Below, one piece after another: positions 1 to 8,048 of a stretch of 21,312 bases of DNA. How positions within the stretch are numbered: position 1 is the first letter of the stretch; every line of letters starts with the position of its first letter. Where the stretch lies: positions 1 through 21,312 of the forward strand of contig QIJM01000663.1 in NCBI GenBank assembly GCA_003232445.1. Reading direction: 5' to 3'. The notes under the pieces are model-generated. The model did not search any database, was not told the DNA's origin, and saw only the letters and a list, made by a program, of their open reading frames with translations. Both the position numbers and the translations under genes were made by a program. The stretch comes from Paraglaciecola arctica (GTDB lineage Bacteria > Pseudomonadota > Gammaproteobacteria > Enterobacterales > Alteromonadaceae).

Positions 1-575
1 TTAGTCGCCATCAAGTCTGTCATTGAGCGATTGGTTAGAAGATAAACTTCTAAAGCTCTCATTAAACGTTGAGGATCATTGGGGTGAATACGTTTAGCAG
101 AGGTAGGATCGATTTGGGCTAATTGTTGATGTAATATATGCCAACCGGATCCCTCGGCTTGTGCTTCTATGCTTTTTCTTACGCTTTGATTTGACTCTGG
201 TAACGGTGAAAGCCCGTCAATCAAGGCTTTGTAATACATCATAGTGCCACCCACCAATAATGGGATATTGCCCCTTGCTGTGATGTCTTGCATGGCCAAC
301 AGCGCATCTTTTCTAAATTCGGCTACCGAATAACTTTGTGCTGGATCTAAAATATCTATTAGCTTGTGGGGGGCTTTTTTTAATTCGGCAGCGCTTGGTT
401 TAGCGGTACCTATGTCCATACCTCGGTAGATCAACGCAGAGTCGACACTAATTATTTCGCACGGCAGGTTTGCGCAAAGCTCAATCGCGAGGTTTGTTTT
501 TCCTGACGCAGTAGGTCCCATCAAAAACAATGCAGGTGGTAACGGATCAAGGTTCTTGCCCATGTTCTCATTCAT
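1..575 (-). CDS. miaA: tRNA dimethylallyltransferase MiaA, 3' end cut by window
   Basis: MiaA transfers a dimethylallyl group to N6 of A37 in tRNAs that read codons beginning with U, in the cytoplasm. The translation shows the N-terminal P-loop MGPTASGKT, followed by ISVDSALIYRGMDIGTAKP, the LVGGTMMYYKAL stretch and IHPNDPQRLMRALEVY, all in the order and wording of gammaproteobacterial MiaA. About 190 of roughly 310 residues are present; the C-terminus lies beyond base 1. The start is uncertain: ATG at 573-575 overlaps the mutL stop by 8 bases and has no clear ribosome binding site, while ATG at 561-563 has a weak GAG shortly upstream. Position after mutL is the standard gammaproteobacterial order, so the gene is probably co-transcribed and translationally coupled to mutL. 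Confidence 0.96.
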   Translation of the reverse strand, partial: MNENMGKNLDPLPPALFLMGPTASGKTNLAIELCANLPCEIISVDSALIYRGMDIGTAKPSAAELKKAPHKLIDILDPAQSYSVAEFRKDALLAMQDITARGNIPLLVGGTMMYYKALIDGLSPLPESNQSVRKSIEAQAEGSGWHILHQQLAQIDPTSAKRIHPNDPQRLMRALEVYLLTNRSMTDLMAT

Positions 576-2388
576 AGGCATTCAGCCAATCATCTAAATG
601 CACGGGTTTACCTATTTGAGTAATATCATGTTTTAAGTTAACCGATGAACCAACAAACTGCTGCCACAATTCTTGAATCTGGAGAACACTCATCTCTTCA
701 CTTGAAACTATGCACGTTAGCAAGTGCTTACGTACCTTGTCAGTTTCTATTTCCAAACAACCCAAAATATTCTCTAAGCATTCTATCCATCGAAGTTGCC
801 TTAACCCTGCGGGAACTTTGCGTAAAATAATTCTATTGGGTGTCCAGCCAATTTCTACACTGTTTTCCAAAAGTGGCTGATAGAGTGCTTTTGCCTGCGC
901 CAATAAATCAGCCGTGGCTGTTATCGAAACTGGCATCAACAAAGGTTGGCTAACGGGCATTGCATCTGAGTAAAGTCTAGACATCACACTAAGATGCAAA
1001 GCACTTGTCTCGAGTAAATAAAATGTTTGTTCAACCTTAAGCAAAATTTCTTTATCTGTTACTTGTAGCCATTGCCCCAGCATCATATTCGATTGCTCAG
1101 TTGAAGAGGGCGCAGAATTAGTTGGCTGTGTTGGGGTCATCAATTGTTGATAGTTTTTTGAGGATTGATTGATAACTTGTGAAGAGTTGACTAAGTGCTC
1201 AGCCACCCCCTTGTTTACCAAGGTGCCCGAATAACCAGATGACTGAGTTCTTGCGCCAGAATAGCTGGCCAAGCCTTCATCAACTCTAGGTTCAGATATT
1301 GGCCTTTGCAAAGGTTGAATATAATCATGATTGGGTTCAGCTTGAGGCAATACGTTTACTTCAGGAGTTTGCTGTTGCTGCCCTTGCTGAAAATATTGAT
1401 TAAGCGAATCTGTTAACGCTCGGTATATGAAATCATGTACCAAACGTGCTTGATGAAACCTCACTTCATGTTTAGCTGGGTGCACATTTACATCGACTTG
1501 GTTTGGCTCAAGAGTCAAATACAGTACATAGGCGGGGTACAAATCGGCAGCAATCAGCCCTTCAAACGCTTGGCGAACAGCATGGTTGATTAACTTATCG
1601 CGCATCATACGGCCATTCACATAAAAATATTGAAAGTCGCCTTGGGTTTTGGCTTGTTCTGGTTGAGCCAACCAACCTTTTAACTCAAATTGTTGATATT
1701 GACTATTAAGTTCAATGCTTTGCTCGGCAAATTCTTTGCCACAAATTGCACCGAGGCGTTTAAGTTCAGTACCTTGTGCCTTCACTGCGGGGTATTTACG
1801 CAGCAACTTGCCATTATGTTTAAGGCTAAAACTCACATCAAAACGACTCAATGCAATGCGTCTGACCACTTCATCGATATGGGTGAACTCGGTTTTTTCG
1901 GTACGCAAAAATTTGCGTCTGGCGGGGGTATTAAAAAACAAATCGACTACATCAACACTGGTGCCATCTGGGTGTGCCACTGGATTAAGTTGCACTTGCA
2001 TATCGCGCCCTTCGCAGTGGGCTTGCCAAGCTTGAGTCTGCTCTTTGGGCTTAGAGCTTAAACTCAAGCGTGCAACTGAACTGATACTGGCCAAGGCTTC
2101 ACCACGAAAACCTAAACTACAAATGGCTTCTAAATCATCTAACTTGGCTATTTTACTGGTGGCATGGCGGCTAAGGGCCAAAGCGAGTTCATCATGGGGA
2201 ATGCCACTGCCGTTATCACGGATCAATATGCGTTTATGTCCACCTTTTTCAATATCAATTTCAATCGACGTAGCCCCTGAATCTAGACTGTTCTCCACTA
2301 ATTCTTTGACCACGGAAGCGGGGCGTTCAACCACTTCCCCAGCAGCAATTTGGTTGGCTAATCTTGTGGGAAGAATTTGAATCGGCAA
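568..2388 (-). CDS. mutL: DNA mismatch repair protein MutL
   Basis: MutL is the ATP-dependent link between MutS and the downstream nuclease in mismatch repair. The GHKL ATPase domain is complete: E29 and N33 in KELVENSLDSGA, D58-N59-G60 in DNGSGI, and GFRGEAL at 93-99. A variable Gln/Ser-rich linker (about 335-435) precedes the C-terminal dimerisation domain. The endonuclease motif DQHAxxExxxxE of MutL proteins from bacteria without MutH is absent, the corresponding stretch being YLLETSALHLSVMSRLY, which fits a methyl-directed (MutH-type) system; this last point is inference from family knowledge. The start is TTG at 2386-2388: the family N-terminus (M)PIQxLP begins exactly there, and AAGG lies 8 bases upstream. 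No ATG fits. It is 35 bases downstream of amiB on the same strand. Confidence 0.98.
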   Translation of the reverse strand: MPIQILPTRLANQIAAGEVVERPASVVKELVENSLDSGATSIEIDIEKGGHKRILIRDNGSGIPHDELALALSRHATSKIAKLDDLEAICSLGFRGEALASISSVARLSLSSKPKEQTQAWQAHCEGRDMQVQLNPVAHPDGTSVDVVDLFFNTPARRKFLRTEKTEFTHIDEVVRRIALSRFDVSFSLKHNGKLLRKYPAVKAQGTELKRLGAICGKEFAEQSIELNSQYQQFELKGWLAQPEQAKTQGDFQYFYVNGRMMRDKLINHAVRQAFEGLIAADLYPAYVLYLTLEPNQVDVNVHPAKHEVRFHQARLVHDFIYRALTDSLNQYFQQGQQQQTPEVNVLPQAEPNHDYIQPLQRPISEPRVDEGLASYSGARTQSSGYSGTLVNKGVAEHLVNSSQVINQSSKNYQQLMTPTQPTNSAPSSTEQSNMMLGQWLQVTDKEILLKVEQTFYLLETSALHLSVMSRLYSDAMPVSQPLLMPVSITATADLLAQAKALYQPLLENSVEIGWTPNRIILRKVPAGLRQLRWIECLENILGCLEIETDKVRKHLLTCIVSSEEMSVLQIQELWQQFVGSSVNLKHDITQIGKPVHLDDWLNAYE

Positions 2389-2423
2389 AACAATGACCTT
2401 GCTGTAAATGCTAAATGAGTGGG

Positions 2424-3758
2424 TTAGGTACTGGGGATCGTTAGAACTTGTCCGATACGTACCACATCGGTATTTAGGTTATTGGCTTTTTTTAGTGTAC
2501 TTATTTGTACATTATAACGTTGAGCGAGCAAAGATAATGATTCGCCGCTGCGCACTCTATGGGTGCGGTTTTCTTGTTTCCATTTAGCCCATAAAGAGCC
2601 GTCAGGAGGTGAACCTTTAAAATGTTGCTTAAGCCCGTCAAATACTGACTGCGCCATCTTCTGCCTATACTTAGACCAATTCAGATTTTTCTCTTCTTGA
2701 GGATTAGATATAAACCCCATCTCTACCAAAATAGACGGGATATCTGGCGAGGTTAACACCGCAAGACTAGCCGCTTGAGGCGTCTTTTTATGTAATTTTG
2801 TCACTTTCCCTAGGTGCTTGATCATGTCACGACTCACGTCGTAACTAGTGGTCAAAGAGTGATCCATAGACATATCGAGTAGCGCTTGGGCTAAATAACG
2901 TTCATTTGCGGTATCTTGAATAATCTCGGCGGCACCGCCTAATAATTCAGAATGCCGTTCGGTTCTTTCCAACCAGCGACCCAGTTCAGTGTTCGCTCTT
3001 TTCATGGATAAAACCCACACAGACGCCCCTCTAGGCTGAGGTGTGGTAAACGCATCGGCATGTATTGACACAAACATATCCGCTTTGTGTTTTCTGGCAA
3101 GCTGGGGCCGGTTATTCGGTGAAATATAATAATCGCCGGTGCGTGTCATCACCGCTTTCATGCCTTTTTCTTTACCAATTAAAGACTGTAATCGTTTAGC
3201 TATACCTAAAGTGACATTCTTTTCATAACTACCACTAGGGCCAACCGAGCCAGGATCTTCTCCACCGTGTCCCGCATCAATAACAATGACTATGTCTCTG
3301 TCTGTTGTGGATTTTGAATTCAATACAATTTGTGGTGCTGCGGAGTCTGGATCGTTTAAATCAATGACTAACCTATCGCCATAAGGGGCTGTAGGAGGCA
3401 GTGCAAAAATATTTTTTTCGAGCTTTTTGTTTAACTCAATGACGACTCGCACTGAACGAGGATTTTTGGCCGTGCTGTAACGCACCTTTTTAATCAACTT
3501 ACTTTCATTAGTGATCTTTGAAAAATCGAAATTCTTCGGTGTATTTTCTATATCAATGACTAATCGTTGCGGGCTTTTTAAGGTGAAGTAGGTGTATTTA
3601 GGGGTGTCAGCTAAATCGAAAACTAAACGTGTGGTATTCGGGGAAGGCCAAATACGCAGTCCTTCGATAGTGTTTTTAGCAAAAATTGCTGAGCTAAAAG
3701 CCATCAGTAAAAAACTGATTAATATTACATTAAGTTGTTTGGACCAAAACGTTTGCAT
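2424..3758 (-). CDS. amiB: N-acetylmuramoyl-L-alanine amidase AmiB-type, with AMIN and LysM domains
   Basis: Periplasmic zinc amidase that cleaves the amide bond between MurNAc and the stem peptide during daughter-cell separation. Visible in order: signal peptide 1-27 (hydrophobic core VILISFLLMAF, cleavage after IFA), an AMIN domain about 30-135 for septal targeting, an Amidase_3 domain about 155-380, and a single C-terminal LysM domain at about 399-442 (THRVRSGESLSLLAQRYNV...VLTIPS). Probable zinc ligands and catalytic residues are H164 (DAGHGG), E179, H233 (SIHADAF) and E346 (LVEMGFISN). The long insert around 252-310 probably holds the regulatory helix that EnvC/NlpD-type activators displace in this family; that is inference. 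It lies between tsaE (10 bases upstream) and mutL, the conserved operon order. Confidence 0.96.
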   Translation of the reverse strand: MQTFWSKQLNVILISFLLMAFSSAIFAKNTIEGLRIWPSPNTTRLVFDLADTPKYTYFTLKSPQRLVIDIENTPKNFDFSKITNESKLIKKVRYSTAKNPRSVRVVIELNKKLEKNIFALPPTAPYGDRLVIDLNDPDSAAPQIVLNSKSTTDRDIVIVIDAGHGGEDPGSVGPSGSYEKNVTLGIAKRLQSLIGKEKGMKAVMTRTGDYYISPNNRPQLARKHKADMFVSIHADAFTTPQPRGASVWVLSMKRANTELGRWLERTERHSELLGGAAEIIQDTANERYLAQALLDMSMDHSLTTSYDVSRDMIKHLGKVTKLHKKTPQAASLAVLTSPDIPSILVEMGFISNPQEEKNLNWSKYRQKMAQSVFDGLKQHFKGSPPDGSLWAKWKQENRTHRVRSGESLSLLAQRYNVQISTLKKANNLNTDVVRIGQVLTIPST

Positions 3759-3768
3759 TATTATTTTT

Positions 3769-4260
3769 CTAGTTTAATTGCCTAATCAAATCCGAGCCTT
3801 TTGCAGATTTGGCCTGCATCGATAACGCACGTCCTGTTTGCGTGTACTCAATACTAATGTGTAAATCTGCTGATGCCAAGAGGCCAGTGCCCTTGTTTGG
3901 CCATTCAATCAAACAAATACAGTCAGAATCGAAATAATCACGAATGCCCATAAATTCTAATTCTTCAGGATCAGATAAACGATACAAGTCAAAGTGAAAC
4001 ACCCGCCAACCAGCTATTTCATAGGGTTCAACCAATGTATAAGTAGGGCTTTTGACATTACCACTATGTCCTAATCCTTGAATGAAACCTCGACTAAAAG
4101 TGGTTTTACCCGCGCCTAAATCGCCTTCAAGATAAATCACCATACCCTGATGACAGTGCTGAGCTAATTTTCTAGCCAAAGCAACTGTGGCTTCTTCATC
4201 GACTAAATCATAGTGTGTTGGGAGTAAATCAACTGTAGGGGTAGTCAAAGAAATGCTCAT
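3769..4260 (-). CDS. tsaE: tRNA threonylcarbamoyladenosine biosynthesis ATPase TsaE
   Basis: TsaE is the small ATPase that works with TsaB and TsaD to form t6A37 on ANN-decoding tRNAs. The 163-residue protein has Walker A GDLGAGKT at 46-53, SPTYTLVEPY at 71-80, FDLYRL at 90-95 and IEWPNKG with the conserved E119, which together define the family. Length is normal (E. coli about 153). Its ATG at 4258-4260 overlaps the TGA of the nnr remnant as ATGA, so translation was presumably coupled to nnr and may still depend on ribosomes finishing the remnant's C-terminal frame. amiB follows after 10 bases. Confidence 0.96.
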   Translation of the reverse strand: MSISLTTPTVDLLPTHYDLVDEEATVALARKLAQHCHQGMVIYLEGDLGAGKTTFSRGFIQGLGHSGNVKSPTYTLVEPYEIAGWRVFHFDLYRLSDPEELEFMGIRDYFDSDCICLIEWPNKGTGLLASADLHISIEYTQTGRALSMQAKSAKGSDLIRQLN

Positions 4261-4638
4261 AGTCCGTTAACAATGGCTCGTAAAGGTTGCAATAAATCTG
4301 AGGCAATCATACCACGTTGACCATATTGTATGGCAACTCTGTCTCCTGCTTCAGCATGAGCGCATACACCATATATAGCGGCTTTTTGTGATGCAAATTC
4401 CTGTGCCAATAAACGGAAACTGTTGATGTGCCCAGTCATCTTGACCTATCCCGACCCATAAAACTATGCAGCTACACCAGTCTAACGCTGCTTCGCCTGC
4501 TCGTTGCATCAATTCAAACATACTGCATCCAGCTATCTGTGCAGCTTTAGGTTCCATCGCTCTGACTTGTTCTGAACTCACAATTTTATGTGCTAGACTC
4601 GCAGCCGCTTGCTCGGTTAACAGGTTTGTCAATGTCAT
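4257..4638 (-). pseudogene. nnr: Remnant of nnr (bifunctional NAD(P)H-hydrate epimerase/dehydratase) with internal deletions
   Basis: Intact Nnr is about 490-515 residues; only about 125 codons remain. The first part (ATG 4636-4638) reads like the start of the epimerase domain: SSEQVRAMEPKAAQ, then MFELMQRAGEAAL and CIVL. This jumps directly to GIGQDDWA, which resembles the GPGLGQ-W motif of the dehydratase domain. A second jump with a frame change follows. The other frame (ORF 4257-4439) then reads LLAQEF, AIYGVCAHAEAGDRVA and YGQRGMIASDLL, the family C-terminus. At least two deletions (near 4450-4460 and 4413-4425) therefore removed both active sites, including the epimerase GNNGGDG loop and the dehydratase core. 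Position between queG and tsaE is the standard nnr position. Protein function is lost here; an assembly error is possible but would have to produce two clean junctions. Confidence 0.9.
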
Positions 4639-5777
4639 CTCTTAACACTTCTGAATGGTTGTCTTTGGCTGAAAATATCAAGGCTTGGGGGAAAGCGCTA
4701 GGTTTTCAACAAGTGGGTATTTGTGATGTTAACCTAGAACAGCATGAATCCCACCTACAATCGTGGCTGGAAAAAGGTTATGCCGGTGAAATGAACTACA
4801 TGGCAGAGCACGGTATGAAAAGGGCCAGACCAGCAGAACTGTTGCCCGGCACTATGCGAGTCATCAGTGTAAGAATGGATTACCTGCCCCCCGATGCTAA
4901 ATTTGCTCAGACTTTAAAAAATAAACAACAAGCCTATATTAGTCGTTATGCTCTTGGCCGCGACTACCATAAGTTGTTGCGCGCTCGTTTGAAAAATCTT
5001 GGCGAAAAAATTAAGACTGAATGTGCAGAATTAAATTTCCGACCCTTTGTTGATTCAGCTCCAGTACTTGAACACGCAATTGCCGAAAAAGCCGGTATCG
5101 GTTGGACAGGTAAGCATTCACTTACTATCAACAAAGAAGCGGGTTCTTGGTTCTTTTTGGGCGAATTATTTGTCGATATTCCTTTGCCTGTGGACAGAGA
5201 AGTGGAAGAAAATTGTGGTAGTTGCACAGCTTGCCTGACGATTTGCCCCACTCAAGCAATAGTAGAACCCTATGTGGTGGACGCTAGGCGTTGTATTTCA
5301 TACCTGACCATAGAACAAAAAGGGGCTATTCCTGAACAATACCGAGCTTTGATTGGTAACCGTGTTTACGGCTGTGATGACTGCCAACTTATTTGCCCGT
5401 GGAATCGCTACGCTAATATTACCGATGAGGCGGATTTCCACCCTAGGCAAAAACTGATGAGCCAAGAACTTATCGACTTATTTGCTTGGGATGAACACAC
5501 CTTTCTGAAAAACACCGAAGGCTCAGCGATAAGGCGTATTGGTTTTGAACGTTGGCAACGCAATTTAGCAGTGGGCTTAGGTAACGCGCCTTATTCAGTC
5601 GAGATCGTTAGTACCTTGCAGGCCGCTTTGAGTGACTCAACAGACTTAGTCAAAGAACATATTCAATGGGCATTAGCTCAACATCAAAGTAAAGCCACTC
5701 AGGATAAAAATACTGACAGCCGCTTAACCAAAAGGTTAGTCCGTAGTATCGAAAAAGGGTTAGTTCGGGACGCGTAG
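4632..5777 (+). CDS. queG: Epoxyqueuosine reductase QueG
   Basis: QueG reduces epoxyqueuosine to queuosine in the tRNA wobble position, using a cobalamin cofactor and two [4Fe-4S] clusters. Cluster ligands are clear: C195-x2-C198-x2-C201-x3-C205-P, then C221, and C248-x2-C251-x3-C255-P. FVDSAPVLEHAIAEKAGIGWTGKHSL carries the conserved Asp (D141) and the family signature. Total 381 residues, full length. An upstream in-frame ATG at 4590 exists, but ATG 4632 is preferred because AGG lies about 8 bases before it and the N-terminus then matches the family length. The start overlaps the start region of the divergent nnr remnant (4638) by 7 bases, so its promoter must lie inside the nnr remnant sequence. 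Confidence 0.96.
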   Translation: MSSLNTSEWLSLAENIKAWGKALGFQQVGICDVNLEQHESHLQSWLEKGYAGEMNYMAEHGMKRARPAELLPGTMRVISVRMDYLPPDAKFAQTLKNKQQAYISRYALGRDYHKLLRARLKNLGEKIKTECAELNFRPFVDSAPVLEHAIAEKAGIGWTGKHSLTINKEAGSWFFLGELFVDIPLPVDREVEENCGSCTACLTICPTQAIVEPYVVDARRCISYLTIEQKGAIPEQYRALIGNRVYGCDDCQLICPWNRYANITDEADFHPRQKLMSQELIDLFAWDEHTFLKNTEGSAIRRIGFERWQRNLAVGLGNAPYSVEIVSTLQAALSDSTDLVKEHIQWALAQHQSKATQDKNTDSRLTKRLVRSIEKGLVRDA

Positions 5778-5821
5778 TTATATGTGCGTATTAGTTAAGG
5801 TAAAGTCTAGTTCAATTGCCT

Positions 5822-6199
5822 CTAAACGTAATCTCTAACAATTCTACTCACCGACCCATGAGAACAAGAAAGTTGTATGTTTGACTCAATATTATCCGCG
5901 GGGTAACCATACAAGCCAAAACGGTTTCCACGACTATGACTGATGATCAGTGCAAAATTTGGATGAAAATCAATGTTTGCTTGAAAAGGATCTAAAACAG
6001 GTATCTTGTATCGATCAAAATGCAAAAGACCTATTTTTCTGCCATTTCGAAACACGACTTTATCAAATATCGGTTTTTCAATAATGGCATAAATAGCAAA
6101 TTTGGGGATTTGCACTGATGCACCTTGCCAGACCATTTGGATTATTTGCAGTTCCTCCGCCAGTGATGATATTGATTTGGGCAATTCAAATGTTTTCAT
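5822..6199 (-). CDS. Small stand-alone CheW-like domain protein (tentative)
   Basis: A 125-residue soluble protein without signal peptide or membrane segments. The pattern resembles a CheW fold: GASVQIPKFAIYAII (like the first CheW strands), then GLLHFDRYKIPVLDPF (the position of the usual G-x-x-RG-x-IPVVDL stretch), then FALIISHSRGNRFGLYGYPADNI (like the vvve-g-x-x-GLlVD-V part). The similarity is by pattern only, and the canonical RG and VD are not exact. If correct, it would be a scaffold-like protein, but no chemotaxis genes are nearby. Two adjacent ATGs occur (6202 and 6199); AGGAG sits 5 bases before the second and only 2 before the first, so 6199 is preferred. It converges with queG (44 bases apart). 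Confidence 0.7.
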   Translation of the reverse strand: MKTFELPKSISSLAEELQIIQMVWQGASVQIPKFAIYAIIEKPIFDKVVFRNGRKIGLLHFDRYKIPVLDPFQANIDFHPNFALIISHSRGNRFGLYGYPADNIESNIQLSCSHGSVSRIVRDYV

Positions 6200-6287
6200 C
6201 ATTTCTCCTGAAATTAGTTAACACTTATTTAAAGATTACTTATCAAAACACTATTTATCAAAAGATAGAAGATAAGTACAAAAACTG

Positions 6288-7001
6288 TTAAAAATTAAGG
6301 TAATAATCTTTGCAAAGAGCAATATATTTTTCGGAATAACTGCCTAGGTGGTCATAAATACTGAGTTTTCCACAGGTTTTGGCTTTTTTGATACGACTAA
6401 ACTCTAATAAAAGGCGTGTCACATGTGATTGCTGTTTTGGCTGCACCTGAAGTTCCCGAGCACAATACAACCCTAGTGATTCAGCGTCCACTATGAATAC
6501 CTTAGCTACGTCAACTGGCAATACACAACAGAATTGGCCGCTAGCAGACAGATGTTTTGTTACTTCTTGTAAAAGTGTTGGATGATCTAGCTCAATCGTT
6601 TGCCGTGCATTTGGTCTACTTTGCGCTGAGTGAGCTTTATTTGCGCTGACATTAATCGGAAAATAAGGAGGGTTGCTGATAATTAAGTCATAACCTTTAC
6701 CAAAGGCAAAGTGTTGTAAGCTAGTATGCTGAAAAGTCAGCCTCTCTGCCCACGGGCAATTTTTAGCATTGCCTTTAGCTTGTGAAATAGCTGCTGCATC
6801 GATATCTATCCCGTCTATCAAACAAGTATTTTGCGTTTTTTGCGCCAACATAATGCCTAACAAACCACTACCGGTGCCGATATCTAAAATACGCTGGGCA
6901 TTTTTAGTTTGCACCCAACTGCCTAACATAATGCTGTCGGTGCCTACTTTCATAGTGCAGGCATCGTGTTCGATAGTGAATTGTTTAAATTTAAATCCCA
7001 C
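6288..7001 (-). CDS. trmN6: tRNA1(Val) (adenine(37)-N6)-methyltransferase TrmN6 (YfiC)
   Basis: SAM-dependent methyltransferase that makes m6A37 in tRNA1(Val). The protein follows E. coli YfiC closely: GFKFKQFTIEHDACTMKVGTDSIMLGSW at the N-terminus, SAM motif LDIGTGSG at 39-46, CPWAERL, and the catalytic DLIISNPPY with NPPY at 110-113, then LDHPTLL and the C-terminal SEKYIALCKDYYL. The open frame extends upstream to a TTG at 7040, but GTG at 6999-7001 is preferred: AGG lies 9 bases before it, the 237-residue length fits, and the extra upstream residues have no counterpart in the family. The TTG start would overlap the upstream gene's stop. Confidence 0.93.
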   Translation of the reverse strand: MGFKFKQFTIEHDACTMKVGTDSIMLGSWVQTKNAQRILDIGTGSGLLGIMLAQKTQNTCLIDGIDIDAAAISQAKGNAKNCPWAERLTFQHTSLQHFAFGKGYDLIISNPPYFPINVSANKAHSAQSRPNARQTIELDHPTLLQEVTKHLSASGQFCCVLPVDVAKVFIVDAESLGLYCARELQVQPKQQSHVTRLLLEFSRIKKAKTCGKLSIYDHLGSYSEKYIALCKDYYLNF

Positions 7002-7032
7002 TTTAAAATACCTGTAACCTGCTCTTCTGCCC

Positions 7033-7407
7033 TTAAACAAACATATGCGTAGCCAAGGTTTTCTGAATGCCTACCACCGTATCTTTCTTTAGTTCTTTTT
7101 CGATTGGGTTGTCTTGCCCTGATATCCAGATTTTTAGTTCTGCGTCTAAATCAAAGTGTCCGGCAGTTTCGATTTTAAATTGGGTAATGGCGCGGTAAGG
7201 GATGGAATGGTAATCGACTTTACGGCCAGTCATACCTTGTTTGTCAATCAGGATAAGGCGTTTGTTAGTGAACACATACATATCACGTATAACCTTAAAA
7301 ACCTGCTGAATACTCTCGGTATCACCAATAATTGGAGCTAGTTCTTCTGCCACTTCACTGATATCAACTTCAGACGCGTTGCCGAGTAAGGCATCAAGTA
7401 ATCCCAT
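7033..7407 (-). CDS. PH domain-containing protein (bacterial bPH type)
   Basis: A 124-residue cytoplasmic protein. After a short N-terminal helix (MGLLDALLGNAS), the chain shows the layout of small bacterial pleckstrin-homology proteins: MYVFTNKRLILIDKQGMTGRKVDYHSIPYRAITQFKIETAG, then DAELKIWISG, ending in a helix with TVVGIQKTLATHMF. The T-N-K-R-L-I-L-I-D and S-I-P-Y stretches are typical of the family. The biochemical role of these proteins is not known. ATG 7405-7407 has AAGGA about 8 bases upstream. trmN6 begins 31 bases downstream on the same strand, so the two may share a transcript; no functional link is evident. Confidence 0.9.
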   Translation of the reverse strand: MGLLDALLGNASEVDISEVAEELAPIIGDTESIQQVFKVIRDMYVFTNKRLILIDKQGMTGRKVDYHSIPYRAITQFKIETAGHFDLDAELKIWISGQDNPIEKELKKDTVVGIQKTLATHMFV

Positions 7408-7561
7408 TTTTTATTCCTTCAAACATTTAATGAACACTCAGCATAATTGTTGATGAGAAAATAGCAACTACCTAGTTTGTTGATTTAACAGCCAAAAGCT
7501 GATTTAGTATGGGCATTGCTATCATTTGTATTTGCCAAACCGTTTGAGAGGAACCAATACA

Positions 7562-7945
7562 TTGCGGATTTATTCAGCAAGCATAATATTTAGCCTACTG
7601 GCGTTAATACCGCACACCAGTATTGCCCAAGAAACGGTCTTTTCTCAAGCCAATTGCACTATTGTGTATTCTTTAAAGCGTTCAGCTGATAAGTATTTTA
7701 ATGACGAAATAGCCCAATTAAGTACGCAAATTAATAGAAAAAACATCCATTTTATTGATTTAAGTAATTGGCGTAAAACTCCACCACATATTGAAATCAG
7801 TGGCCGATTTCGCAACCAATTGCGCCAGCAATACGATCTAACAAAAGGTGTAAACCAAGCGATTGTTTTAGATAAAAAAGGCCAAGTATTGAGTCGTTAT
7901 ACCGGTTCAGTTACTTTGGTTAACGCTCTATTAGATTGTCACTAG
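7562..7945 (+). CDS. Small secreted protein of unknown function, DUF4174-like by pattern
   Basis: The likely start is TTG at 7562: GAGAGG lies about 10 bases upstream, and translation then begins MRIYSASIIFSLLALIPHTSIA, a clean signal peptide with cleavage before QETV. Frames opening earlier (TTG 7526) would bury the signal in a longer polar leader. The mature part is about 104 residues with two cysteines (ANC near the start, LDC at the very end). A segment reading RNQLRQQYDLTKGVNQAIVLDKKGQVLSRYTG recalls the thioredoxin-like DUF4174 proteins, which have a similar regulator-less GKDG-type strand, but this is weak. It is probably periplasmic. It runs divergently from the PH-domain gene. Confidence 0.75.
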   Translation: MRIYSASIIFSLLALIPHTSIAQETVFSQANCTIVYSLKRSADKYFNDEIAQLSTQINRKNIHFIDLSNWRKTPPHIEISGRFRNQLRQQYDLTKGVNQAIVLDKKGQVLSRYTGSVTLVNALLDCH

Positions 7946-8048
7946 TTAAGTCTTTTTTGGACAAAGGTAGAGTATTTCATCCTGAAGGGGCGTAAATTGA
8001 CTCGATTGCCTCAGCTAAAATTTAGGGCAAATTAAATAAAATATTTAT

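Noticed and set aside
1690..2380. Several plus-strand open frames opposite mutL
   Set aside because: They are antisense shadows of a highly conserved gene, with no family resemblance and no ribosome binding sites.
4590..4631. Upstream ATG of the queG frame
   Set aside because: It would add 14 residues without family counterpart and lacks a ribosome binding site; ATG 4632 is better supported.
7997..8025. TTGACT upstream of the amidohydrolase as a -35 element
   Set aside because: No acceptable -10 at 16-18 bp spacing was found.
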